Assembly: GCF_000420765.1 (NCBI RefSeq)
Contig: NZ_ATVO01000005.1
Coordinates: forward strand, 62,001-126,000
DNA length: 64,000 nt
Origin: Sandarakinorhabdus limnophila DSM 17366
GTDB lineage: Bacteria > Pseudomonadota > Alphaproteobacteria > Sphingomonadales > Sphingomonadaceae
Direction: 5' to 3'
The translations under genes were made by a program, and so were the position numbers. Position 1 is the stretch's first letter; each line of letters starts with the position of its first letter. Below the pieces are notes generated by a model. It was given only the letters and a program-made list of their open reading frames with translations, did no database searches and was not told the DNA's origin. Below are positions 27,475 to 34,798 of this stretch, in pieces.

Positions 27475-27744
27475 TTACTTGGCAGCTTCAGCCGGAGCAG
27501 CTTCGGCAGCCGGAGCGGCTTCCACCGGAGCAGCTTCAGCAGCCGGAGCGGCTTCAGCCGGGGCAGCTTCCATTACCGGAGCGGCGGCGACAGCAGCGCC
27601 ACCCTGCCAGAAGGCAGCAAACCAAGTTGTGTTGGTCAGGATCGCCAGATGGATCGAGAAAGCGACCCCTGCGACCCAAACGAGGAAGAACAGCGGCAGA
27701 CCGACGCTGGGGTTGACGTAAAGCCAAATGCGACCTTCGTTCAT
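27475..27744 (-). CDS. pucA: Light-harvesting LH2-type antenna alpha polypeptide with extended C-terminal tail
   Basis: A one-helix bacteriochlorophyll a-binding polypeptide. The opening MNEGRIWLYVNPSVGLP and the block HLAILTNTTWFAAFWQGG match LH2 alpha chains (for example those beginning MNQGKIW...) far better than LH1. His32 is the expected B850 ligand. At the C-terminal pigment-contact pair the residues are Phe45-Trp46. After about residue 49 the protein continues for some 40 residues with an Ala/Glu/Pro-rich tail made of 11-residue repeats. It is 89 residues long instead of the usual 50-55. AGGGAG precedes the ATG, 18 bases after the beta gene. Confidence 0.9.
   Translation of the reverse strand: MNEGRIWLYVNPSVGLPLFFLVWVAGVAFSIHLAILTNTTWFAAFWQGGAAVAAAPVMEAAPAEAAPAAEAAPVEAAPAAEAAPAEAAK
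27481..27570 (-). repeat. Tandem 33-base repeat coding the PucA tail
   Basis: Nearly three copies of a 33-base unit encode EAAPAEAAPAA, EAAPVEAAPAA and the partial EAAPAEAAK. The units differ by only a few bases, which points to recent slippage or amplification. The repeat keeps the frame and stays within the coding sequence, so copy number could vary without breaking the gene. Confidence 0.85.
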
Positions 27745-27762
27745 GTGCCAGACTCCCTTAAA

Positions 27763-27915
27763 TTACTTCATCCAAGGCGTAAGTGCATACGCCAGGATAT
27801 GGGCTAGGACTGCGCATGCACCGTAAATACGGGTGCCCCACTTCAGACCTTCATTGATTTCCATTGCTTCCTTCTCGGTCAGTCCGGTCGGATAGACCTT
27901 AGTATCATCTGCCAT
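27763..27915 (-). CDS. pucB: Light-harvesting LH2-type antenna beta polypeptide
   Basis: A 50-residue antenna beta chain. ADDTKVYPTGLTEKEA and GTRIYG with AHILAYALTPWMK match LH2 beta chains (DDLNKVWPSGLT... and AHFLA...ATPWL in Rhodobacter). LH1 beta usually ends with WRPW. His39 is the predicted B850 ligand and Arg29 the predicted B800-site Arg. The conserved N-terminal His of LH2 beta (His12 in Rhodoblastus numbering) is Asn21 here. A strong GGAAGGGG ribosome site lies upstream. It is the first gene of the pucBA operon. Confidence 0.9.
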   Translation of the reverse strand: MADDTKVYPTGLTEKEAMEINEGLKWGTRIYGACAVLAHILAYALTPWMK

Positions 27916-28078
27916 GATATTCCCCTTCCCATTTGGTGAAGTCACCGTGCCAACCGGCCAATGCCTTCCCGCCTGATTACCAGGCCAAACAGCATCACGC
28001 GCTGGCCAGCCCCTCCCCAACCTTCCACCAACGGCCGACCCGTTGGCAGGATCGCGGCAGGAGATCGCAGGTGATTCC

Positions 28079-28106
28079 CTGATATCCAATCTGTCGCATG
28101 TGTCAA
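28079..28106 (-). promoter_or_regulatory. Candidate promoter of pucBA
   Basis: On the minus strand TTGACA (28106-28101) and TATCAG (28084-28079) are separated by 16 bases, giving a predicted start near 28072 and a leader of about 157 bases before pucB. The leader contains a 7-base-pair hairpin (28028-28034 with 28040-28046). The -35 box is perfect, the -10 is weak. No TGT-N12-ACA (PpsR/CrtJ) site was found between 27916 and 28265. Confidence 0.45.
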
Positions 28107-28179
28107 TCTGTCACTGCGGCATTGCATTTGGCTGGCTTGACAATTTTGCAGTGCAACATTGGCCTTCGCTGCATTGCAG
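28092..28179. promoter_or_regulatory. Repeated TGTC and two TGCA palindromes between pucB and the M20 gene
   Basis: Three TGTC tetramers occur at 28092, 28101 and 28109. The middle one overlaps the candidate pucBA -35 box. Two 11-base palindromes follow, TTGCAGTGCAA (28146-28156) and CTGCATTGCAG (28169-28179), with centres 23 bases apart. A TTGACA at 28137-28142 faces the M20 gene. The arrangement looks like operator sites in a shared control region of divergent genes, but no regulator is identified. Confidence 0.35.
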
Positions 28180-28265
28180 CACTGGGCAAGCCAGCTCAGA
28201 GCGGGCTTTACCCTTCGTCCATGTCCGATATGATCTGCTTTGCTTCACAGTTTTGGGGATACCGC

Positions 28266-29783
28266 ATGACCGATTTCAACCGCCGCAGCCTGATTGCCGG
28301 CGCCGCCGTCATCGCCGCCGCCCCTGCATTGGCCGCCACCCCGAAAGGCCCGGCCGCCGATGCGCAGAAGAAGATCCGCGCCAGCATCGACCGGCAGCTG
28401 CCCGAGAACATCGCCCGCATCCAGGACTGGATCCGCCACCCCGGCATCGCCGCCGGAAACTGGCAGATGGAAGAGGCCTGCACCTACACCATGGGCCTGA
28501 TCAGGGATGCCGGCTTCCAGATGGTCAAGCGCATGCCCACCAAGGGCCAGCCCGGCATTTTCGCCACGCTCGATGCCGGTGCCAAGCGCACGGTGGGCAT
28601 CTATTTCATGTATGACGTGAAGCAGGTGAATCCAGCCGAATGGTCCAGCCCGCCGTTCGAGGCGCGCATCACCAACAAGCCGGGCTGGGGCCAGGTGATC
28701 GTCGGCCGCGGCGCCATCAATCAGAAGGGGCCGGAAGCCGCCTTTCTGGCCGCGCTCCACGCCTTCCGCGAAGCCGGACAGAAACTGCCAGTCAATCTTG
28801 TGCTGGTCGCCGAGGGCGAGGAAGAAATCGCCTCCCCCAATTTCCACCAGATCGTGCAGGCCCCCGAAGTGCTCGCCGCGCTCAAGAAATGCGACGGCAT
28901 CGTCATTCCTACCGCCTGGCAGACGGCCAATGGCAGCACGATGATCAATCTGGGCGCCAAGGGCCCGATCGAGTTCCAGCTGATCGCCAGTGGCGAACGC
29001 TGGGGCAAGGGCCCGAAGATCGACATTCACAGCAGCCAGCACGCCCATGTGGATTCGCCCGTGTGGCACCTCGTGCAGGCACTGAACACGCTGGTGAAGG
29101 AAGACGGCTTCACCCCCGCTATCGACGGCTGGTTCGACAATGTGCGCGGGCTGACAGCGCGGGAAAAGGAACTGATCGCGATGACGGCCGCCAGCCAGAG
29201 CGAGGCCGAGGCCAAGCGCGCCATGGGCGTGAAGATGTGGATCAACAACGAACCGTGGCAGCAAAGCCTTGAACGCCTCGCCAGCCAGCCGACCGTCAAC
29301 ATCCAGGGCCTGGTCGCCGGCTACACCGGCCAAGGCGGCAAGACCGTGCTGCCCGGCCGTGCCGAAGCCAAGCTGGAATGCCGTCTGGTGCCCAATCAGA
29401 CCTTCCGTGAAGCCGAAGCCAAGCTGGAGGCCCATCTAGCCAAAAGGGGCTTTGGCGATATCGAAGTGGTGGTGAGCGGCGGCTACGACCCCACCGAAAC
29501 CGCCGAGGATGCCCGCGTGGTGCGCGCTCAACAGGCCGTGTATGCCCGCTTCAACGCGCCCGCCACGCTCTACCCGCGCAGCGCCGGCAGTTGGCCCGGC
29601 AGTGTCTTCACCCAGCCGCCGGTCTCACTGCCTGCCGGCCAGTTTGGCCTCGGCCACGGCAGCGGCGCGCATGCGCCGGACGAATATTTCGTGGTAGAAA
29701 GCAGCAACCCGGCCGTACAGGGCCTGGCTGGCTGCACGGCAGGGTTCGTTGACTTTCTCTATGAAATGGCAGTGGTTCAATAG
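28266..29783 (+). CDS. M20 family peptidase-like protein with altered metal ligands, Tat-exported
   Basis: A 505-residue M20 (carnosinase/ArgE/DapE) fold protein. The N-terminus NRRSLIAGAAVIAAAPALA is a twin-arginine signal. The usual first metal motif H-x-D-V reads FMYDVKQ, with Met115 where His is expected. The bridging Asp in GRGxxDxKG is Asn152 (GRGAINQKG). The EGEEEIAS catalytic/metal Glu pair (186-187) and the late GAHAPDEYF His remain. It may bind metal differently, or be non-hydrolytic. GGGGA lies 6 bases before the ATG. It is monocistronic, divergent from pucBA. Confidence 0.82.
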   Translation: MTDFNRRSLIAGAAVIAAAPALAATPKGPAADAQKKIRASIDRQLPENIARIQDWIRHPGIAAGNWQMEEACTYTMGLIRDAGFQMVKRMPTKGQPGIFATLDAGAKRTVGIYFMYDVKQVNPAEWSSPPFEARITNKPGWGQVIVGRGAINQKGPEAAFLAALHAFREAGQKLPVNLVLVAEGEEEIASPNFHQIVQAPEVLAALKKCDGIVIPTAWQTANGSTMINLGAKGPIEFQLIASGERWGKGPKIDIHSSQHAHVDSPVWHLVQALNTLVKEDGFTPAIDGWFDNVRGLTAREKELIAMTAASQSEAEAKRAMGVKMWINNEPWQQSLERLASQPTVNIQGLVAGYTGQGGKTVLPGRAEAKLECRLVPNQTFREAEAKLEAHLAKRGFGDIEVVVSGGYDPTETAEDARVVRAQQAVYARFNAPATLYPRSAGSWPGSVFTQPPVSLPAGQFGLGHGSGAHAPDEYFVVESSNPAVQGLAGCTAGFVDFLYEMAVVQ

Positions 29784-29905
29784 CTTGGCGTGACGCAGCC
29801 GTGGCGCGCGGATGAGCGTGCCGCTGACAGCTGCTAACACCGCTAATTTCATGGTTCGGCAACGCCGGAAATGATACCGTCCTCCGATCAACGGTGGAGG
29901 GTGTC

Positions 29906-30613
29906 ATGAACAGGCCTGTACACGTGATAGCGTTGCTGTTGGCGGCAATGCCGGCCGCTGCGGCCGAGGCAGCAACAGTTGTGGTTGGCACCGCACCCTT
30001 GACCCATCCAGTCGGCGGGCAATTTGTTGGACGACTTCATCTCGATTTTCCCCAGAATTGATGGAACTCGGCCCACAGCGGGACGCTGGAGGGCTCCGGC
30101 TTCACCTGGACGTATGATCCGCAAGGGTTCGGGGAAGGTTTCTCCAAAACCTTTGAAGTGCAGAACGCCGCCCGGCCAAACCTGACCAAGGTGCTGACGC
30201 TGACGATGGTCGTGCGGCAGCCGTGGATGCCGCCACCTCTAACCGAATATTGCGCGGATCGGCGAGATTGCTCATCAGGGCGTGATTGGGATTTCTGGGG
30301 CGGCGCCTACGTTGATCTCGGGCCCTTCCCCACTCCCTTTCGTCTCTGGGGCGCTTCCAATATCGGCCAGGATGCCGAAACAGGTTTTTGGAGTGGCCAG
30401 TTCCAGTTCAGGGTGAGTCCGCAGCCCGCAGCGGAATATGTGACCTTCGAGCGATCGGACTGGGGCGCCGTGGTTGATGATATTGTCAGCATGACACTGC
30501 AGATTTCGTGCGTACCGGAACCATCGACATGGGCCACGATGATGCTTGGCTTCGGCGTGGTGGGCGGCGCGGCACGGCGGCGGCGTGGGCTTACGATGGC
30601 AGGTTCGGCCTGA
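29906..30613 (+). pseudogene. PEP-CTERM protein gene interrupted by an in-frame TGA
   Basis: One reading frame encodes a signal peptide (MNRPVHVIALLLAAMPAAAAEA), a secreted middle and a C-terminal VPEPSTWATMMLGFGVVG sorting signal with a RRRR end. A single TGA at 30059-30061 splits it after QN and before WNSAHSG. The frame is open on both sides, so a TGG-to-TGA change (Trp-Trp to stop) is the simplest explanation, or a sequencing error. The 3' part alone could be started from GTG at 30158 but would lack a signal peptide. Intact it would encode about 234 residues. Confidence 0.8.
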
Positions 30614-30686
30614 ATGGGAAAAAGCCAGGCTTGCTCCTGACGTTCAGGCGACAGGCAAACTTTTCCCAATTGGTCTATGCACAGGC

Positions 30687-31163
30687 ATGAGCGCCTCGCT
30701 GCCTGACCTTCACACGAATCCTCTCGATCCGTCCGATGCGGCTGGGGCCCTGCCTGATCAGCCGCCAATCGTGAAGCCGCATTCGCTGTGGCGGGCGATG
30801 GCGCGCGGCGTGGTTGGCAGGTGCCCGCGCTGTGGGCAGGGCCGGCTGTTCCGGGCGTTCCTCAAGCCGGTTGATCGATGCGGCCGCTGTGACGAGGATT
30901 GGTCGCTGCAGCGGGCCGATGATTTTCCGGCCTATGCCTCACTGTTCATCACCGGCCACTTGGTGGCGCCGCTGGCCGTGCATCTGGCGCGGGACGCCAG
31001 CATATCGTCTGCGATGGCCTCCGCTATCATCCTGCCAATCACGGCGGCGCTGGCAATTGGCCTGTTGCAGCCGTGCAAAGGGGCCATCATCGCCGTGCAA
31101 TGGCGGATGGGCATGCACGGGTTCCAGCGCGATCCTTCAGCCGGCGACGACGCGACGCCCTGA
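30687..31163 (+). CDS. DUF983 family membrane protein
   Basis: A 158-residue protein with an N-terminal zinc-ribbon-like CPRCGQGRLFRAFLKPVDRC-type arrangement (a CxxC pair, then CGRCDEDW) and two membrane helices (about residues 82-100 and 105-125). This is the DUF983 layout. Its role is unknown; some members lie near cytochrome oxidase genes, which is not the case here. It runs convergent with the MBL-fold gene. Confidence 0.88.
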   Translation: MSASLPDLHTNPLDPSDAAGALPDQPPIVKPHSLWRAMARGVVGRCPRCGQGRLFRAFLKPVDRCGRCDEDWSLQRADDFPAYASLFITGHLVAPLAVHLARDASISSAMASAIILPITAALAIGLLQPCKGAIIAVQWRMGMHGFQRDPSAGDDATP

Positions 31164-31171
31164 CGTGGCAG

Positions 31172-32266
31172 TCACGCCCTGATGAAACGGTCCACGCCGC
31201 TGCCGTCCTTCACGCGGCTGACCCGGCCGCGCTCTTCCAACCAGTGCAGGTGGGCGACGGTTTCACCTGTTGCCAACCCGTAATCAGCCTCACCAATCGG
31301 CCTGCGGAACAGGGCGGCGAAGCAGTCGACGGCGGTGCGGGGTTCAGCGCAGAAGGCCTCCAGCTTTTCCAGCTTGCCATGGTGATCGGCGGCGAGCTGG
31401 TCCAGTCGCGTGTGCAGGCCATAGAAGGGCTCGTTGTGCGCGGGCAGTACAAGCACATGATCGGGAATGGCGCGCAGCGTATCGATGCTCTCCAGCCAGT
31501 CGCCCAGTGGATCGGCATAGGGCTCAGTGGGATAGACCGAGACGTTCGACGTGATGCGCGGCAGCACCTGATCGCCGCTGATCATCACATCGTCGGCCAC
31601 CAGGCATGCATGTTCCGGCGCATGGCCGCGGCCGACCACGACCGTGAACTGGCGCGGGCCGATATTGAGCACATCGCCATCGCGCAACCGCTTGAAGCCG
31701 GCCGGCATCTTGCTGATGATCTTGCCGAAACTGCCCCAGGCCTTAGCCTTCATCGCGGCGACCTGTTCCTCGCTCCAGCCGGCGCGGATGGAGAAGGCCA
31801 CGGCTTCATCCGGCGGCGCGTCGCGCACATCCAATGTGAGTGTGCGCGCCAGCAGATATTCGGTGCGGGTGATTTCCAGCGGCACATCCCACTTGCGGCA
31901 CAGCCAGCCGGCCATGCCGAGGTGATCCGGGTGATAGTGGGTGACGATGACGCGCGTGACCGGCTTGCCCTTCAACGCGCCGGCAAACAGCGCTTCCCAC
32001 GCCGCTTTCGAAGCCGGCAGGCCCACCCCGGTGTCGACAATCGCCCAGCCGTCGCCGGCATCAATCACCCACAGGTTGATGTGATCCAGCCCGAACGGCA
32101 GGCCCATGCGCACCCAGAAAATGCCGGGCGCCACTTCTTCGGCTTCGCCCGGCCCCGGCACCCAACGGCCGAGCGGATAGCGCAGGCCCTTGATCTCGTC
32201 TGCCTCGCGCGGTTCCGTGCTGGCCTGGCCGGCGGGGATGGGCAGCAAGGGCGGTGGTTCGGTCAT
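31172..32266 (-). CDS. MBL-fold metallo-hydrolase
   Basis: A 364-residue metallo-beta-lactamase-fold hydrolase. The metal motif is VTHYHPDHLGMAG, with an upstream Asp (IVDTGVGLP), His in GRGHAPEHACLV, Asp in MISGDQVLP and a last His in VLPAHNEP. The C-terminal helical part contains a winged-helix-like HLHWLEERGRV. It resembles glyoxalase II-like or LACTB2-like hydrolases; the substrate is unknown. The ATG at 32266 is preferred to an upstream TTG at 32275. Confidence 0.87.
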   Translation of the reverse strand: MTEPPPLLPIPAGQASTEPREADEIKGLRYPLGRWVPGPGEAEEVAPGIFWVRMGLPFGLDHINLWVIDAGDGWAIVDTGVGLPASKAAWEALFAGALKGKPVTRVIVTHYHPDHLGMAGWLCRKWDVPLEITRTEYLLARTLTLDVRDAPPDEAVAFSIRAGWSEEQVAAMKAKAWGSFGKIISKMPAGFKRLRDGDVLNIGPRQFTVVVGRGHAPEHACLVADDVMISGDQVLPRITSNVSVYPTEPYADPLGDWLESIDTLRAIPDHVLVLPAHNEPFYGLHTRLDQLAADHHGKLEKLEAFCAEPRTAVDCFAALFRRPIGEADYGLATGETVAHLHWLEERGRVSRVKDGSGVDRFIRA

Positions 32267-32349
32267 GATGACCAAGGGGGTAGCGGGCAGGCCGCGCGGC
32301 GTCGACTCTCCTTGCCGACAGGATGGGCTTGCGGCAGGGAAACCCCGCT

Positions 32350-32949
32350 ATGCATCCCAATGCCGCCTTTCGCAGCAATGATGACCCGCTCGCTTTCGTG
32401 GCGGCGCAAGGCTTTGCCCACATCTTTGGCCAAACGCCCGATGGACCGCGCTTGGCGCATGCGCCGGTGCTGGTGAGCGCGGCGGGCACGGTGATGTTCC
32501 ACCTCGCGCGTGGCAATGCGCTGGCGCAGCATCTCGATGGCCTGACCGCGCTGATCAGCGTCGGCGGGCCGGGCCACTATGTCTCACCCAACTGGTATGG
32601 GGAGCCGGCCAACAATGTGCCCACGTGGAATTACCAGGCGGTCGAGATCGAAGGCCCGGTGCGCGCCATGAGCATGGACGAAGTGGAGGAACTGCTGCAC
32701 GTCGCTTCGGCCACCTTCGAGCCCCGGGTGGGCGAGAACTGGACCATGCACAAGATGGAGCGCCCGCGCGCCGAAGCGATGATGCGCGCCATCACCGGAT
32801 ATGAACTCACCCCCGCCGCCATCCGTACCACGCTGAAGGCCAGCCAGAACCGCAGCGAGGCCGATGCGTCCGGCGTGATCACGGCGCTGGAGCGACTGGG
32901 CGAGACAGAAGGCGCGGCGAGAATCCGCGCCGCAAGGAAGACATCATGA
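32350..32949 (+). CDS. PaiB-like FMN-binding negative transcriptional regulator family protein
   Basis: A 199-residue PaiB-family protein with a split-barrel FMN-binding fold. Typical blocks are MHPNAAFR at the start, FHLARGNALAQ and GPGHYVSPNWYG, then VPTWNYQAVEIEG. In Bacillus PaiB affects sporulation and protease genes; most alphaproteobacterial members are uncharacterised and may be flavoproteins. The start at 32350 matches the family. Its stop overlaps the HAD gene start (ATGA). Confidence 0.9.
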   Translation: MHPNAAFRSNDDPLAFVAAQGFAHIFGQTPDGPRLAHAPVLVSAAGTVMFHLARGNALAQHLDGLTALISVGGPGHYVSPNWYGEPANNVPTWNYQAVEIEGPVRAMSMDEVEELLHVASATFEPRVGENWTMHKMERPRAEAMMRAITGYELTPAAIRTTLKASQNRSEADASGVITALERLGETEGAARIRAARKTS

Positions 32950-33599
32950 AACTCGCTGTTTTCGATTGCGATGGCACGTTGATCGATAGCCAGGTCAACA
33001 TCATCCGGGCGATGGAGCAGAGTTTCCAGCGCCACCGCCTTCCCGCCCCCGACAGCCACGCCACCCGCCGCATCGTCGGCCTCAGCCTGGTGGAAGCCAT
33101 GCAGGCGCTGCTGCCGGAGGCGGATCATGACCTGCACCTGAGCCTGGCCGAAGACTACAAGACCGCCTTCCAGCGCCTGCGGGCCGACAAGGCGCTCGAT
33201 GCCGAGCCGCTCTACCCGGGTATCCGCAGCCTCCTCGATACGCTCGATGGGCAGGGCTGGCTTCTCGCAGTCGCCACCGGAAAATCCGATCGCGGCCTGA
33301 AACTGGCGCTGGAACACCATGGCATCCATCACCTGTTCGTCAGCTTGCAAACCGCCGATCGCCACCCGTCCAAGCCTCATCCTTCAATGCTTCATATGGC
33401 GCTGGCCGAAGCAGGCGCGAAGGCCGAACAGGCGGTGATGATCGGCGATACCATCTTCGATATCGCCATGGGCGAAGCCGCGGGCGTGAAGAGTATCGGC
33501 GTCGATTGGGGTTATCACGACGCGCATGAACTGATCGACGCCGGCGCCGCGCATGTCGCCGATGATGCCGATCATCTGCTGGCGCTGCTCAATGGCTGA
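32946..33599 (+). CDS. HAD-IA family hydrolase (phosphoglycolate phosphatase-like)
   Basis: A 217-residue HAD phosphatase. Motif I is VFDCDGTLIDS, motif II LLAVATGKSDRG, motif III Lys in HPSKPHPS, and motif IV MIGDTIFDIAMGEAAG. A helical cap lies between motifs I and II. It may dephosphorylate 2-phosphoglycolate or another small phosphomonoester. It overlaps the PaiB-like gene and a small membrane protein gene, in an operon leading to ATP12, a context repeated in related genomes as I recall. Confidence 0.9.
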   Translation: MKLAVFDCDGTLIDSQVNIIRAMEQSFQRHRLPAPDSHATRRIVGLSLVEAMQALLPEADHDLHLSLAEDYKTAFQRLRADKALDAEPLYPGIRSLLDTLDGQGWLLAVATGKSDRGLKLALEHHGIHHLFVSLQTADRHPSKPHPSMLHMALAEAGAKAEQAVMIGDTIFDIAMGEAAGVKSIGVDWGYHDAHELIDAGAAHVADDADHLLALLNG

Positions 33600-33834
33600 G
33601 GAACCGTCCCCCGACGACATGCCGGGTTCCGGCGAGATGATCGCCCGGCTGCGGCGGCTGGGCCGGATCATGGCGATCCTGGCGTTGGCATTCGGCGGTG
33701 CTTTCGTGGTTCTGGCGCGGCGCAGTGCAGCGGCCGGCGAAAACGGTGAGGTGGCGAGCGGACTGTTCTGGGTCGCGGCCGTGCTGCAGTTTGCGCTGGC
33801 ATTCGTCTTGCTGCAGCGCGGCCGACGGGGGTAA
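33592..33834 (+). CDS. Small two-helix membrane protein
   Basis: An 80-residue protein with an acidic, Pro-rich N-terminus (MAEEPSPDDMPGSGE), then two hydrophobic segments (MAILALAFGGAFVVLA and LFWVAAVLQFALAFVLL) and a basic end QRGRRG. The ATG lies 8 bases inside the end of the HAD gene. It is unrecognised. Its place between the HAD and ATP12 genes suggests co-expression only. Confidence 0.7.
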   Translation: MAEEPSPDDMPGSGEMIARLRRLGRIMAILALAFGGAFVVLARRSAAAGENGEVASGLFWVAAVLQFALAFVLLQRGRRG

Positions 33835-33843
33835 GGCCAATCC

Positions 33844-34047
33844 ATGCGTGAAGCCCCCCTCCCCGCTGCCGAAGCGAAGAAACGCTATCTGATCTATCTC
33901 GCCGTCCGGCTGACCGGGCTGGCAGTGATGGCCACCGGCGTGTGGCTGGTGGGCGAAGTGGGGCAGGCACCGGGGCTGGCGGTGGTGCTGCTTGGCGGCT
34001 GCTCGCTGTTCGTTCGGCCGAAGCATCTGGGCCTCACCCGCAAATGA
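33844..34047 (+). CDS. Small membrane protein upstream of ATP12
   Basis: A 67-residue protein with a basic N-terminus (EAKKRYLIYLAVRL) and two short hydrophobic helices (TGLAVMATGVWLVGE, GLAVVLLGGCSLFV), ending [10 protein letters not shown]. Its stop overlaps the ATP12 start by four bases (ATGA). It is not similar to a family I can name. Tight coupling with ATP12 makes it a real gene rather than a chance frame. Confidence 0.72.
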   Translation: MREAPLPAAEAKKRYLIYLAVRLTGLAVMATGVWLVGEVGQAPGLAVVLLGGCSLFVRPKHLGLTRK

Positions 34048-34736
34048 AGCGCTTCTACAAAGACGCAACCGTCACCGGCGACGGGCCTTTCGGCGTGGCG
34101 CTGGACGGCCGGCCGCTGCGCACGCCGGCACGCGTGCCTCTTGCGGTGCCCACGCGATCGCTGGCGGAAGCCATTGCCGGCGAATGGCAGGCGCAAGGCG
34201 AGAAGATTGATCCGCGCAGCCTGCCGCTCAGCGGCTTTGCCAACGCTGCCATTGATCGGGTCGCAGCAGACCACGCCGGCTTTGCCAAACGGCTGGCGAC
34301 TTATGCGGAAAGCGAACTTATCGCCTATCGCGCCGACGGCCCGGCCTCGCTGCTGGCGGCGCAGGCAACGGCCTGGGACCCATGGGTGGAATGGCTCGCC
34401 CGCCGTTACGACGTGGGGCTGACCATCACCACTGGCATCATGCATGTCGCCCAGCCGCTGGCGACGCTGACGCGCCTTCATACAGCGTTTGCCGCCTTCA
34501 CGCCGTACCAGCTGGCGCCATTGGATCCGATCGTGACCATCACAGGCTCTGCCGTGCTGGCATTGGCGGTGGCGGAAGGCGAACTCGAGGCGCAAGCCGC
34601 CTATGACATCGCCCATGTCGATGCGCTTTGGCAGGAACAGCAATGGGGCCGCGATCCGTTGGCGGAAAAGGCCGAAGCAGAGCGCCGCGCTGATCTCGAT
34701 GCGGCGATCCGCTGCCTGCGCCTGTTGGCAGGGTGA
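34044..34736 (+). CDS. ATP12 family chaperone (ATP synthase F1 assembly)
   Basis: A 230-residue ATP12-like chaperone, which in mitochondria binds the F1 alpha subunit before assembly. The N-terminus [10 protein letters not shown] with [13 protein letters not shown] is characteristic. [27 protein letters not shown] and [12 protein letters not shown] blocks follow. It is the last gene of an overlapping operon (PaiB-like, HAD, two small membrane proteins). The bacterial role is inferred from homology. Confidence 0.93.
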   Translation: MKRFYKDATVTGDGPFGVALDGRPLRTPARVPLAVPTRSLAEAIAGEWQAQGEKIDPRSLPLSGFANAAIDRVAADHAGFAKRLATYAESELIAYRADGPASLLAAQATAWDPWVEWLARRYDVGLTITTGIMHVAQPLATLTRLHTAFAAFTPYQLAPLDPIVTITGSAVLALAVAEGELEAQAAYDIAHVDALWQEQQWGRDPLAEKAEAERRADLDAAIRCLRLLAG

Positions 34737-34798
34737 AAACAACGCACTTGCCCCGAGCATCGCAATTGCTAGGGGAGACACCAAGGGAGTGCACACCC

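Noticed and set aside
27409-27807. Reading frames on the plus strand across the antenna genes
   Set aside because: They are antisense to pucA/pucB and only mirror the Ala/Glu/Pro repeats; no homology or ribosome site.
27475-27915. First reading of the antenna pair as LH1 (pufBA)
   Set aside because: The alpha-chain N-terminus, the HLAIL/TTWF block and the TPW ending of beta fit LH2 chains; LH1 beta chains usually end WRPW and pufLM should follow.
27916-28265. PpsR/CrtJ binding sites in front of pucB
   Set aside because: Every TGT was checked for ACA 12 bases later; none matched.
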